Of a stretch of DNA of 64,000 nt, positions 52,598 to 61,806 are shown piece by piece. A program made the position numbers and the translations under genes. A model generated the notes under the pieces. It did not search any database. It was not told where the DNA came from and was given only the letters and a program-made list of their open reading frames with translations. Each line of letters starts with the position of its first letter. The stretch's first letter is position 1. Origin of the DNA: Candidatus Zixiibacteriota bacterium (GTDB taxonomy: Bacteria > Zixibacteria > MSB-5A5 > GN15 > FEB-12); assembly GCA_022571845.1 (NCBI GenBank), contig JACZXB010000007.1, positions 1 to 64,000 of the forward strand, read 5' to 3'.

Positions 52598-53858
52598 ACG
52601 CTTTTGTTTTTTGTCTAATGGCTGCGGTAACATCTTGTTCATTAATATGAAGTACTCGCTCGATCGTTGCATAAAGCTCGTCGTCTGCAACTCCGGAAGA
52701 AAGCAGTTCTTTGACTTTCTCTGCTCTGTCCTGCTGGTAGGCCATCTTACAGAGCACGGCTCCGACTGTGTAGTAAATGGCAGTACTGCCCTCAAGATAC
52801 GGACTGTCAAGAATCTGCTGAAAGGTAATGCTGTCATTGCTATCAAAAAACTGGGCTAAGTCTACAACCAAGCTGTCGAACGGCCGGTTCATCGAGCCGC
52901 CTAAATAGGTGGCAATGCCTTCATTGAGAATAAAATGCGGCTTATAATCTCTGAACAGAAGATGAGTGATCTCGTGCGGATACCATTCGCTGGCCAGCGA
53001 ACTGAAAACTTGCGCGTTAGGAGTATTAGACCTGCCTGCCGACGACCCTAATATAAAATTAAGACCCACGGCTGCTGCTATCTCATCCTGATTGCGAGTA
53101 ATGTAGAATTCTATCGGCGACACTTTGGACAAATCATATTTTTTGCGGACAGCTTTGATAAATTTAGTCATTCGCAGACCGACAGATCGGTCAAAGAAAT
53201 AATCGTGCGGAAAATGATAATCAATCGGCCCCATCCGTCTTTTGTCCCAGCTATCGGTAATAACATGCAGCGGGTCAAACAGCCTGTATTCGGCAGAGTC
53301 TTTTTTCTTTCTCAGGCTGTCAGGCGTTGGCGCTACGTAGCCTACTCGCTTGCCCTGAGGTAAAGCATCCATCCTTTTTTCTTCATTTTCGTTCTTGATT
53401 TTGATTTTCACTTTTTTGGCGTACATCGTCTGCATAGCCCAGGGGTTTGAACTTTTATACGGTTCTTCTAAGCCTTCGCTGTAATATAGAGTTCGTATAG
53501 CGTAGAACTTCCCCTCTTTTTCTATACTTAAGAGAAGCGGCGGAAAAGATTTTATAATTTGCTCGCTGTTATAAATCCAGCTGCGGGCAGCATAGGGGTC
53601 GCCATAGCGCTTCAGTTCTTTTTTGTTCCAAAGAGATGCATCAATAGCGCTGTCGGGACGGGAGCTCAAGAATTTCCGCCAGAGGTCGTAGACCGCTTTG
53701 ATATCTGCATCAGTCGTATCCACGCGGACGGTTATGGGCAAGTCAATAAGTTCGACATAGCCGGGCGGATGTTCGGCTGCAGAAAGATTACAAATGGAAA
53801 TAAGAAAGATTGTGACAATCAGAAAAACTCGCCGCCTGAAAAGTACAAGACAGTTCAT
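52584..53858 (-). CDS. Secreted gluzincin-type zinc metalloprotease
   Basis: A 424-residue protein with a signal peptide (VFLIVTIFLISICNLSAAE). The zinc site is His295-Glu296-x2-His299 (EWYPHEITHLLFRD), and Glu313 (ILNEGIATYLGG) is the expected third ligand. This HExxH...E arrangement resembles peptidase_MA/gluzincin proteins. It should act in the periplasm or outside. It is followed at once by the GNAT gene and preceded by the two PorV-like genes. It might process surface proteins of this operon, which is inferred. Other peptidase MA families fit less well. Confidence 0.82.
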   Translation of the reverse strand: MNCLVLFRRRVFLIVTIFLISICNLSAAEHPPGYVELIDLPITVRVDTTDADIKAVYDLWRKFLSSRPDSAIDASLWNKKELKRYGDPYAARSWIYNSEQIIKSFPPLLLSIEKEGKFYAIRTLYYSEGLEEPYKSSNPWAMQTMYAKKVKIKIKNENEEKRMDALPQGKRVGYVAPTPDSLRKKKDSAEYRLFDPLHVITDSWDKRRMGPIDYHFPHDYFFDRSVGLRMTKFIKAVRKKYDLSKVSPIEFYITRNQDEIAAAVGLNFILGSSAGRSNTPNAQVFSSLASEWYPHEITHLLFRDYKPHFILNEGIATYLGGSMNRPFDSLVVDLAQFFDSNDSITFQQILDSPYLEGSTAIYYTVGAVLCKMAYQQDRAEKVKELLSSGVADDELYATIERVLHINEQDVTAAIRQKTKAYADR

Positions 53859-53863
53859 GTTGG

Positions 53864-54778
53864 CTACAGACTAAAATTTAGATTAAACAAATGCGAGGTG
53901 CCCAAATTATTAGAAAACGGCATAAAGGCGTAATCAACCGATATATTTCTTTTTGTAAATGTCGCGCCGGCCGTAAAATTCTTGCTGTCGTAATTTAACA
54001 TGTAACCTGCGCGGACGCTGAAAATTTCGTTGACGACAGACTCCGCTCCCAGATGCAAATGTGCTTCATCATCAAGATAAACCAGTTCGGCGGCGCCATT
54101 GTAGCGCTCGTTATACTCGTAGGCAGCCCCAATGCGATAGGTCGTCGGCAGTGCAATATCATTTGAACCAATCAGGCCCGCCTGCTCTAACCGGAAACTC
54201 GAACCCAGCGATATGGCCGAGCCGGCCAGTTCAATCCTGTGAGTCGCCTGATAGCGTGCGCCTATATCGACATTGAATGACGAACCGCGATAGCTGCCAA
54301 TCTTTTCAATTATCCAGCCGGCGCCTATGCCTATGTCGAGCCTTGGATTAATTCGATAGGCAAAGCCGCCTTTGAATGAAACATCGTGCGCCTCAAATTC
54401 GGCTATTGGGTCGGCCGTTGGAAAAAGCCTGTTTTCGATCCCATCGACTGCCGCAAATCTTATTCCGGCATGAATAAACAGTTTCGGAGTTAATCCGGCT
54501 GCAATAAAACCGGACTCCAGCCGGATATTTTCCCAGTACTCGGTATGACCAAACGATGCTGTAAATTTTTCAAAACCTGCCGCCGCCGCCGGGTTGAAAA
54601 CCACAGCATTGGGGTCGTTTGAACTTCCGGGAAAAGTCGAGCCCATTCCGGCCAGGCGCGCGCCGTGGTCTATTTTGAGCAGCGCCACTCCATCCTGAGC
54701 CTGTGGCATGCTGAACAGGAATGCGACTGCTAAAATCGTCAGGCTTAATATTGTAAACAGGTTTTTCATTTTTATCAT
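53864..54778 (-). CDS. PorV/PorQ-like outer-membrane protein 2
   Basis: A 304-residue outer-membrane protein. It has a signal peptide (NLFTILSLTILAVAFLF), then GARLAGMGSTFPGSSNDPNAVVFNPAAAAG, given here only in part, which is the UPF0164/PorV hallmark, and a beta-barrel with alternating strands. The protein ends in an aromatic-rich last strand (LGTSHLFNLNFSL), as expected for barrel insertion. In Bacteroidetes such proteins serve the type IX secretion system or other envelope roles. The start is ambiguous by three codons (the first Met or Met4). Confidence 0.8.
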   Translation of the reverse strand: MIKMKNLFTILSLTILAVAFLFSMPQAQDGVALLKIDHGARLAGMGSTFPGSSNDPNAVVFNPAAAAGFEKFTASFGHTEYWENIRLESGFIAAGLTPKLFIHAGIRFAAVDGIENRLFPTADPIAEFEAHDVSFKGGFAYRINPRLDIGIGAGWIIEKIGSYRGSSFNVDIGARYQATHRIELAGSAISLGSSFRLEQAGLIGSNDIALPTTYRIGAAYEYNERYNGAAELVYLDDEAHLHLGAESVVNEIFSVRAGYMLNYDSKNFTAGATFTKRNISVDYAFMPFSNNLGTSHLFNLNFSL

Positions 54779-54790
54779 TAATGTTTAACT

Positions 54791-55777
54791 TTAAAAGAGA
54801 ATGTCGAATGAGAAAATATGCTCTTCCCCTTCGCCGGCTTTGTCGGTAGAGAAAGCATAATCTATAGCCAGAGTATTACCGCCCAGCTTAAACAGATAGC
54901 CGGTACCTGCCGTGAAGCTTCCGTCCGAAAGTCCGGCTCTTATTGCAAATTTTTTGTCAACCAGATATTCGGCACCGCTGTGAAATCGGATATGAGATTT
55001 GTTATGTTTTAAGAGATCAACCGCCAGATTAAGAGTCTTGTTTAAGAAACTTGCCGCTCCGCCTATGGCAAACTCGGTGGGAACATTATCTACCTGCTCT
55101 CTGGCCTGAGTAGCCCCGAAATATCTTCTGACATAATTGCCGTTGCTCCAGACAAACCTGGCTCCGATATTTTTGACAGCAACCCCGAGTTGAATATTCT
55201 GGACCGGCATCTGGTCGCGTTTTTCCCGGTCGACAAATTGGTCAAAGTAAATCATTATGCCGAAATCTATCCCGACAGTACCGCTGTTTATTTCTGTAAA
55301 ATTTGACTGAAAATAGTTAATCTTAAGTCCTGCCGATAGATAGTTCTCAAAACGTTTGGCAAATAGAATCCCAAAATCGTGGCTGTTAAAACTTACGTCA
55401 TGCCCTGATAACTGTCCCAGGCTGTTTCTTGCTTCGACCGAACCGGAACCGGCATAGAGCCAGTTGACGCCCAGTACGGAATTACCCTGGGTCGGAAACA
55501 GTATTGAAATATAAGCCAGCGAACGGTCAAGTTTCATGGCCCGATAGGAAGTAGTAAACAGTTTCTTTTTCATATTGGCCAGACCGGCCGGATTATACAA
55601 GAGTCCGGCGCCATCATCGGAAATCCCCATGTACGCCCCACCCATAGCAGCAGCTCTGGCGCCGATAGGTATTTCCAAGAAGCTCGCGGCATAGCCGCCG
55701 TTCTCATCGCCTGCATATGCTGAACATATTGCAAGTGAAAAAATGAGCCCGGACAGTACTATAGTTTTTCTAATCAT
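54791..55777 (-). CDS. PorV/UPF0164-like outer-membrane protein 1
   Basis: A 328-residue outer-membrane barrel protein. It has a signal peptide (GLIFSLAICSAYAG), then IPIGARAAAMGGAYMGISDDG, the typical PorV/UPF0164 opening, and LLYNPAGLANMKK. A series of amphipathic strands ends in GEEHIFSFDILF. It lies between the sorting-domain protein (11 bases upstream) and its paralog (12 bases downstream). The position suggests a shared secretion or surface attachment function. No other T9SS core gene is in the window. Confidence 0.85.
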   Translation of the reverse strand: MIRKTIVLSGLIFSLAICSAYAGDENGGYAASFLEIPIGARAAAMGGAYMGISDDGAGLLYNPAGLANMKKKLFTTSYRAMKLDRSLAYISILFPTQGNSVLGVNWLYAGSGSVEARNSLGQLSGHDVSFNSHDFGILFAKRFENYLSAGLKINYFQSNFTEINSGTVGIDFGIMIYFDQFVDREKRDQMPVQNIQLGVAVKNIGARFVWSNGNYVRRYFGATQAREQVDNVPTEFAIGGAASFLNKTLNLAVDLLKHNKSHIRFHSGAEYLVDKKFAIRAGLSDGSFTAGTGYLFKLGGNTLAIDYAFSTDKAGEGEEHIFSFDILF

Positions 55778-55787
55778 TAATGTTTAC

Positions 55788-58397
55788 CTATGGTATAATT
55801 GCCAGTTTTCCCCAGCGGGTTTCGCCGGTCGAAAATTCAACTTTGAAATAATACATACCAACCGCTAACTCATTGCCCTGCCCGTTAAGAGCATCCCAGT
55901 CAGCCCTTTTAGTTAGATTTGGATAAAAACCCGATGTAAACGGCTGGTTATCTTTAACTCTGCTGACTAAGTTCATTGCAAAATCGTAAACTTCGATTGT
56001 CACCAAAGCATCCTGCCTCAGTTCAAACCGAAAAGTAATTTTTTTTCCGCTGTGCTGAGCATAGCTATACGGCACCGGAAAAGCATAAACCTCTTCGGCC
56101 GGTGTAGTCGTGTCGACAACAAAGAATCCTCGCGCGACTAAACTATCTAAATCAACAATCAGTACTCTGTCTTCACCGCCGACCCAAAGATTGCCGTCGA
56201 TTACCTCTACCCCAAAAACAGGGCGAGAGGCATCGTATATTTCATTCCCGGCGGAATCAATAAACTGCATCGTATCCCAGCTGAATCCGGTATCCGCTGT
56301 AAAAATCAATCCATTGTTAGTTGCCGCAAATACAGTATCACCGTTAAAAGCAAAGTTCCAGGCGAAATCGTCATAAACCGAAACCCAGAGACGCTCAAAA
56401 CTAAATGACGAATCCGGCAGCAGCACCGGCACCACCGCACCGGCAGCGATACCGTTAGTCTGTCCGCTTCCGACAGGACGGCATGACGACCAGACTATGG
56501 CCGGGTCGGCGCCGCGGTACTGAACTTCCATGGCCGGCACAAAATTTCCGGTTACTCCCGCAACAAAAGGATTTGCCGGGTCATATTGAAACTGGATGAC
56601 CGCGTTGGCCAGCAGGCTGTCGGTATTTATTCTGGTAATTTTAAATTTTGGAGGCTGGGCAGAGTCGCGCGCATTGGCAATAGCAAAGCCATTCCTGGTA
56701 CCAATAAAGATGGTGTCGCCGTGCACTTCGATTGTTGTCAACGTGTCCGTGCCCGGGTCAAAAGCATCGCTTGTTACACTATCTTTAATCAAGAAACTTT
56801 GTATAAACATTCCTGGAGAATACGACGCTATCCTCTTAGCTCCCTCTGTCCCGACTATGTAAACCGTATCACCGGTGAAGTTAACATCGTGACTGAGCTC
56901 GGCTACTCCCTGGCCTATCTGCAAAGGATCCCAGTTCAGGCCGCCGTCACTGGAGCGGGCAACAATAGGAAAACCGTCAATGGTCGTCCGCTGGTTGACT
57001 GTCCAGATAGCTGTTGAATCCAAAGTTGTGTCGGTGAAAAACCGCTGAGTGCGGACTCTACTGACTCTGGCAGAGCTGTTGGCATCTTCTGTAAAAACAT
57101 AAAACCGCGATGAGTCTACTACTCCGGAAGGATCCATGAACAACTGCACCAGTCCTGAATCGGTTCCGAGCCTGAGCGTGTCAGCTTGAGCATCAAGGGC
57201 ATAAACGACATTTCGTCTGTTACCCTGACTTACATCAGGAGTATCGACTACTACTGCCGACCAGCTCAAGCCGCTGTCTGACGACATCAATAAGCCGGCT
57301 TCTTCTGCCGCCAGATAGAGTCTTTCACCAATAACAGCAAAATCGTAAATCCTGTTGGAGTTTCCGGCCAAGGCGTAGCTCGAATTAAATCCGGAAACAG
57401 GTGTGAACGAATCACCCCGGTCATCGGAGTAAGCCAGTCCAGTCGAAGAACTGCCGTTAGCGTTAGCCGTACCGACAATAACTCTGCCTCGGAAATCTAT
57501 TACGGCGCTTACCTGCGGCCCAGGCAAGCCGTCTGACTGAAAACGCGAGACAAAAGGTCCGCCGGTCTTAAAGCCGCGAGTCAGGCCGTTGTTGCCGCCT
57601 ATAAAAACGAAAGAACCGGTCGAATCTGTACAGGCATCACAAAATGCAAATTGATTTATCAACGGAGAAGATGCTTTTAAGTCAGCGGGAATAAAAATGT
57701 ATTGGAAAATGCCTTCGGCAGTACCACCCCACAAAAAGAGAGTGTCTCCGTGCGAAGTGTCTACCGCACAGGAAAAATAGAGCATGCGCAAATCAGGAAC
57801 AGCATTGTTGGTATAATTTAGCGAATCAACTATCGAAGGAAACAGCCTGCGCCAGCTGCTGCCGCCATCGCGGGAGGCTACCAAGGCACCCGCCCATGCT
57901 GAGAAAAACAACCAATCTTCATTTTGATTGACATCATAATGGCCGGTAATGTCGAATATCTGTGAGTTTACTCCCAGCAGCTTATCCACGCCTGAGGCGC
58001 TAAAATCAACCTGAAACCAGTTGTCTCCCAGATCATCGGTGTAAAGTAATCCGTCGGAAAAAGTAGTAGGCGTCTCGCTGACTAATTCCGAATGATTGGC
58101 ACCCACCCAGAGCCGATTGTTTAACGAAAAAATTGCCGAGAGGTTATCACTGAGCATACCGTTGCTTGCATCATACAAAAGCCAGGTTTGCCCCAGATCG
58201 AAGGTAAAATTCACTCCTGCGCCAGTGGACGCCCATACTCCGCCAGCATGTTTTACAAATTCTATGGTGGTAGTGGCAGCCAAAACCGTATCAGGATCTA
58301 CATAGCTGCTGGCTATCGCTGCTTTGGCTTTAGGGATTAGAATTATTACCAGAAAAAAACAGAGAAGAAATTTGACTCTACTCAATAGTCGCTCCAT
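55788..58397 (-). CDS. Large secreted beta-propeller protein with a FlgD/T9SS-like C-terminal domain
   Basis: An 869-residue secreted protein with a signal peptide (VKFLLCFFLVIILIPKAKA). Repeated BNR/Ycf48-like units contain the D-x-G-x-x-W signature (VASRDGGSSWRRLF, SSDSGLSWSAVVV, SSDGGLNWDPLQIG, TADTGFSWDTMQF). The end is a FlgD/T9SS-like Ig domain (TFRFELRQDALVTIEVYDFA, then ELAVGMYYFKVEFSTGE and GKLAIIP). These C-terminal domains are typically needed for surface secretion. It is the first gene of the operon with the PorV-like proteins. Ligands are unknown. Confidence 0.85.
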   Translation of the reverse strand: MERLLSRVKFLLCFFLVIILIPKAKAAIASSYVDPDTVLAATTTIEFVKHAGGVWASTGAGVNFTFDLGQTWLLYDASNGMLSDNLSAIFSLNNRLWVGANHSELVSETPTTFSDGLLYTDDLGDNWFQVDFSASGVDKLLGVNSQIFDITGHYDVNQNEDWLFFSAWAGALVASRDGGSSWRRLFPSIVDSLNYTNNAVPDLRMLYFSCAVDTSHGDTLFLWGGTAEGIFQYIFIPADLKASSPLINQFAFCDACTDSTGSFVFIGGNNGLTRGFKTGGPFVSRFQSDGLPGPQVSAVIDFRGRVIVGTANANGSSSTGLAYSDDRGDSFTPVSGFNSSYALAGNSNRIYDFAVIGERLYLAAEEAGLLMSSDSGLSWSAVVVDTPDVSQGNRRNVVYALDAQADTLRLGTDSGLVQLFMDPSGVVDSSRFYVFTEDANSSARVSRVRTQRFFTDTTLDSTAIWTVNQRTTIDGFPIVARSSDGGLNWDPLQIGQGVAELSHDVNFTGDTVYIVGTEGAKRIASYSPGMFIQSFLIKDSVTSDAFDPGTDTLTTIEVHGDTIFIGTRNGFAIANARDSAQPPKFKITRINTDSLLANAVIQFQYDPANPFVAGVTGNFVPAMEVQYRGADPAIVWSSCRPVGSGQTNGIAAGAVVPVLLPDSSFSFERLWVSVYDDFAWNFAFNGDTVFAATNNGLIFTADTGFSWDTMQFIDSAGNEIYDASRPVFGVEVIDGNLWVGGEDRVLIVDLDSLVARGFFVVDTTTPAEEVYAFPVPYSYAQHSGKKITFRFELRQDALVTIEVYDFAMNLVSRVKDNQPFTSGFYPNLTKRADWDALNGQGNELAVGMYYFKVEFSTGETRWGKLAIIP

Positions 58398-58732
58398 ACA
58401 CCCAAATTTAATCGAGTTTCAGTTATTCAATTCAAGAAATCAGTTAGCTATTTTCTTATAGTTACCTCAATTAGCAAAATTTCTAAGCGAGGTCTGAAGA
58501 AAATACCCGATAGCAGGGTGAGGAGCAAGCCAAATAAGAGCATACCAATTATACCCAAATTGAGCTCAAAAAAGCAAATTTTTGTCAGTTGATTAATTCC
58601 CCAATAGCGAAAATTATTGGGACAGAATCCTGCTACAATCGTAAGACATTAGAAGAGAATAAACGATTGACACCAAAACCGGCAAACCTGTATATTTCAG
58701 ACCGGAACCTTTAGACTTTTGACGGGAAAAAA
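58398..58732. other. Divergent intergenic region
   Basis: This region lies between the minus-strand secretion operon and the plus-strand PKD gene and must hold both promoters. The plus-strand promoter is visible at 58667-58696. I see no obvious pair for the minus-strand operon. Confidence 0.5.
58667..58696 (+). promoter_or_regulatory. Sigma-70-like promoter of the PKD lipoprotein gene
   Basis: TTGACA (58667-58672) and TATATT (58691-58696) are separated by 18 bases. The expected start near 58703 gives a leader of about 30 bases with GACGGGAA before the ATG at 58733. Confidence 0.65.
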
Positions 58733-59344
58733 ATGAAAAGAATCTGGATAATTACAATCTTTGCAGCAGCTGCTTCTGCAGCTTTTTTAGTAACCTCCTG
58801 CGATGAACTCATAACACAAGTCAACGAAGTCACCCTCAGCGGATACCCCGAAGCATTAATTGATGCCGAAATAAACTCCTGCTGTTTACCATGTGTCATT
58901 AAGTTTTATAGTAATTCTAACGGCCCTCATCATGAATGGCTCTGGGATTTTGGCGACGGCAACACCTCAACAATTCAAGATCCATCGCATAGCTATGCTC
59001 AGGCCGGAAAATATACGGTCATGTTGACTATTACAGATACAGTAGAAAATAATGATAACCGGGAAATCAGAATAAATTTTATAAATGTAAAAGATACTCT
59101 GTACCGAACGACTGCACAGTTAACTTTTTCCCATTTGACACCTACCATAAATGATACTATCTCTTTTTCCGTTTCAGATTTTGGAACGGCCAAAACCTGG
59201 TTCTGGGATTTTGGCGACGACAGCACGTCAACCGAAAACTCACCGACCCACGTTTATGCAGCAGCTGATACATTCGAGATCAGACTTACTATTACAAATG
59301 ACTGTGATTCTCTTGATATAGTAGATACGCTGATAGTAAATTAA
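58733..59344 (+). CDS. Lipoprotein with two PKD domains
   Basis: A 203-residue protein. The signal peptide ends in VTSC (putative lipobox Cys). Two PKD domains follow, at about 50-110 (HHEWLWDFGDGNTST, HSYAQAGKYTVMLTI) and 130-200 (AKTWFWDFGDDSTST, THVYAAADTFEIRLTI), both with the W-x-F-G-D-G/D core. PKD domains are extracellular beta-sandwich spacers or ligand-binding modules. It is a single gene with its own promoter and faces the secretion operon. Its partner is unknown. Confidence 0.85.
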   Translation: MKRIWIITIFAAAASAAFLVTSCDELITQVNEVTLSGYPEALIDAEINSCCLPCVIKFYSNSNGPHHEWLWDFGDGNTSTIQDPSHSYAQAGKYTVMLTITDTVENNDNREIRINFINVKDTLYRTTAQLTFSHLTPTINDTISFSVSDFGTAKTWFWDFGDDSTSTENSPTHVYAAADTFEIRLTITNDCDSLDIVDTLIVN

Positions 59345-59376
59345 AGACTTCAAATTTTCAGTCGTTAAAACTGAAT

Positions 59377-59784
59377 TCAGACTTTCACAAAAATACGGGC
59401 TATTCTGACTGTTATGAAAATTGCCATAAGAATTCCGGCAATCGCTGCCGCCATAAACCAGGGCGGATGTGGAATCTCAAGCATTGTATAAATCGAACCG
59501 CCCATTATGACAAGCCCGATTAGTGAGGCAAAAAGCAGCGGCTTAACTTTGGAAATAATGCAGGCCAGGAGACCGCCACCCATGGTGGCCACTATCCAGG
59601 CCGACAAAACTATAAGCAAGGCTTCGGGGGGGAGACTCTCTACATGCTTGCGCATCTGGTCAAGATTTTGGGTGTCCAGACCATCCGGAAGAGGGTAGAG
59701 TTCGTAGCCTAATCCCTTAATAGCCATGACTAAGGCAAATGCTGCAAGAATTCCGACAACTGCTGCTATGATTTTGCGAATCAT
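59377..59784 (-). CDS. Small four-span membrane protein
   Basis: A 135-residue membrane protein with four hydrophobic segments (IIAAVVGILAAFALVMAIKG, ALLIVLSAWIVATMGGGLLA, LLFASLIGLVIMGGSIY, WFMAAAIAGILMAIFITV). No named family was recognised by eye; small proteins of this kind are widespread and poorly characterised. It lies 27 bases downstream of etfA on the same strand and may share its transcript. No motif suggests a specific transport or enzymatic role. Confidence 0.75.
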   Translation of the reverse strand: MIRKIIAAVVGILAAFALVMAIKGLGYELYPLPDGLDTQNLDQMRKHVESLPPEALLIVLSAWIVATMGGGLLACIISKVKPLLFASLIGLVIMGGSIYTMLEIPHPPWFMAAAIAGILMAIFITVRIARIFVKV

Positions 59785-59811
59785 CCCTTATACCTCCATC
59801 AAAAATGGGAA

Positions 59812-60774
59812 TTAGCCCCCAAGTTCTTTATTAAACTTTGCAGTTAAAGCCGGCACAATTTCAAAGGCATCACCAACAATACCATAATTGGCGACGCTAA
59901 AAATCGGAGCATCTTTATCTTTATTAATAGCCACAATAGTCTGCGAGGTTCTCATGCCTACCAGATGCTGGATAGCTCCTGAGATACCGACCGCAATATA
60001 AAGCTTAGGATTTACAGTCTTGCCAGTCTGTCCGACCTGGTGGGAATACGAAATCCAGCCGGCATCTACAATAGCCCTGGAGGCCCCCAGAGCCGCCCCC
60101 AGAGACTTCGCCAGCTTCTCGACAATAGGAATATGCTCCGGACCTTTCATCCCCCTTCCGGCCGAGACAATCCGGTCAGCTTCAGTCAAGCTGAGTTCGC
60201 CGGCCGCTTCAACTTTGGATTCGACCACTTTTGAGACTGACTCAAAGGCGGCAGAATCAACCGTTTCATTTATTACTTTTCCAGAACCATCTTTTGATTC
60301 AGAGAAAATCTTTGCCCTGACTGAGACAAAGAACGGCGAACTGCCTCTGTTTTCTACAGTAGAAACTACTGAGCCACCATAGTGGGGTCTGGTAACTTTT
60401 AGATTCTCTCCATCTTTTTCAAGCCCGGTAGCTTCGGAGGCCATAGCCCCGCCATTGAGAGCAGCCAGCCGACACAGCAGAGCCTTGCCGTAAAGTGAAG
60501 CAGGACAAAGGATTACATTTGGGTTGTGCTTTTTGATTAGTGCTGTCAATACCTTAGCATAAATCTCTTCGTTAAAGAGCTTTAAGGACTCATCAGAAAC
60601 TGCTAATACTTGCCCGCCTCCCCGGGAGGCTAACTCTGAAGCAATAGAATCAGTATTCTCGGCCAAAATAGCAGTTGATATATCTTCAGAAATAGATCTT
60701 GCCGCCTGGATAATTTCAAATGAGGCTGAAGCAAGCTTGTTATCTTTCTGAAGGGCAATAGCTAAGACTTTCAT
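59812..60774 (-). CDS. etfA: EtfA, electron transfer flavoprotein alpha subunit
   Basis: A 320-residue ETF alpha subunit. The C-terminal FAD-binding half contains [44 protein letters not shown] and [15 protein letters not shown]. It carries electrons from acyl-CoA dehydrogenases or other flavoenzymes to the respiratory chain, and needs the beta subunit. No etfB lies next to it. The upstream side is a non-coding stretch and a divergent operon, so etfB must be elsewhere. A promoter candidate lies at 60828-60856. Confidence 0.93.
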   Translation of the reverse strand: MKVLAIALQKDNKLASASFEIIQAARSISEDISTAILAENTDSIASELASRGGGQVLAVSDESLKLFNEEIYAKVLTALIKKHNPNVILCPASLYGKALLCRLAALNGGAMASEATGLEKDGENLKVTRPHYGGSVVSTVENRGSSPFFVSVRAKIFSESKDGSGKVINETVDSAAFESVSKVVESKVEAAGELSLTEADRIVSAGRGMKGPEHIPIVEKLAKSLGAALGASRAIVDAGWISYSHQVGQTGKTVNPKLYIAVGISGAIQHLVGMRTSQTIVAINKDKDAPIFSVANYGIVGDAFEIVPALTAKFNKELGG

Positions 60775-61110
60775 TGTAACCTGTTCTCTCTTAATTCATT
60801 ATTAGCAAATTCATCATTTAGGATTATTATATAATCGATTCTCAATTTGACTGCAACTTCATTAGTAAGACCAAACATCAAGAATTGAACAATTATGACT
60901 ATCCTTCTGTTGAAAATTCCGGCAATAGCAGGGGATGTCTAATTATAGCCGTAGAAAGCTGATTTTCAGTTTAAGTTTGCCTCTTCCACGCCGATAATAT
61001 TGGTACTGGTTCGTAAAATAGCCGGTTTGGATTAGTTGTCTCATAGGATTGAAAAAACATTGGTCTAAGGCCAGACAAAGTTGCATGAAAAGCAATAAGA
61101 GGATATTCCC
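60775..61110. other. Divergent intergenic region between etfA and the FHA operon
   Basis: No gene is visible in these 336 bases. The etfA promoter candidate sits at 60828-60856. AAGAGGATATT precedes the FHA gene start and is its ribosome site. Confidence 0.55.
60828..60856 (-). promoter_or_regulatory. Candidate etfA promoter
   Basis: On the minus strand TTGCAG (60856-60851) and TATATA (60833-60828) are separated by 17 bases, about 50 bases before the etfA ATG. Confidence 0.5.
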
Positions 61111-61806
61111 ATGGCTGAAATATTAGTCAAATTTGAAGACAAGCTGATCGAACGAATTGTTACCGAGAAGAGACGTCTTTCTATCGGTCGTACTACTGAC
61201 AATGACATAGTCCTTGAGAACCGCGGAGTCTCGCGCAAACATGCCATGATTGAATTTAATGAAAACGCCGCAGTTATTATAGACAATGAATCTCTAAATG
61301 GTACTTTCGTCAACAACCGCAAGATCAGTGAAGAAGTTCTCCGGGATTCAGACGTTATCTCAATAGGTAAGTACTCCCTCATATACAAGACTGAAACATC
61401 TCAGGAAGCCAACGAGGCTATCAATTTCGACGGAACTATGGTTCTTAATACTAAGGCTCAAAGAAAGCTCTTGGAAATTGATAGAGTTGAAAGACAGATA
61501 GTAGAAAAATATGGCGGCTCAGTATTACTTGGTGAAGAAAACGCGGACTTTCTGGAGTTCAAACTGGACCGCGAAGTTACCACCATTGGTAAGGCGAAAT
61601 TTGTTCATGTAAAGGCCAAGGGCTTTTTCCTGGCCGGTATCCAGGCGAAAATTGTACAGGAGAACAATAACTTCTCACTGGTTAACCTTGGCAAAGCTAA
61701 TAAAACAAAACTCAATGGTGAAGCTGTCAGCAGAGCCCATTTGAAAAATGGGGACATCATAACAATAGGAAAATCCACTTTCAAGTTCGTTGAAGGCAAC
61801 CAATAA
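61111..61806 (+). CDS. Protein with two FHA domains
   Basis: A 231-residue soluble protein. The first FHA domain (about 5-88) is canonical: LSIGRTTDNDIVLENRGVSR, given in part, then KHAMIEF and NGTFVNNRKI, so phospho-threonine binding is expected. The second (about 145-228) keeps VTTIGKAKF, KIVQENNNFSLVNLG, TKLNGEAVSRAHLKNGD but lacks the SRKH-type pattern, so it may not bind phosphopeptide. The two are joined by a helical linker. AAGAGGATATT precedes the ATG. The gene overlaps the phosphoesterase start by one base, which puts signalling and enzyme in one operon. Confidence 0.88.
   Translation: MAEILVKFEDKLIERIVTEKRRLSIGRTTDNDIVLENRGVSRKHAMIEFNENAAVIIDNESLNGTFVNNRKISEEVLRDSDVISIGKYSLIYKTETSQEANEAINFDGTMVLNTKAQRKLLEIDRVERQIVEKYGGSVLLGEENADFLEFKLDREVTTIGKAKFVHVKAKGFFLAGIQAKIVQENNNFSLVNLGKANKTKLNGEAVSRAHLKNGDIITIGKSTFKFVEGNQ

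Noticed and set aside
52598-52846. Upstream extension of the GNAT gene
   Set aside because: It runs inside the metalloprotease gene in another frame and lacks GNAT character. The ATG at 52597 gives a normal family length.
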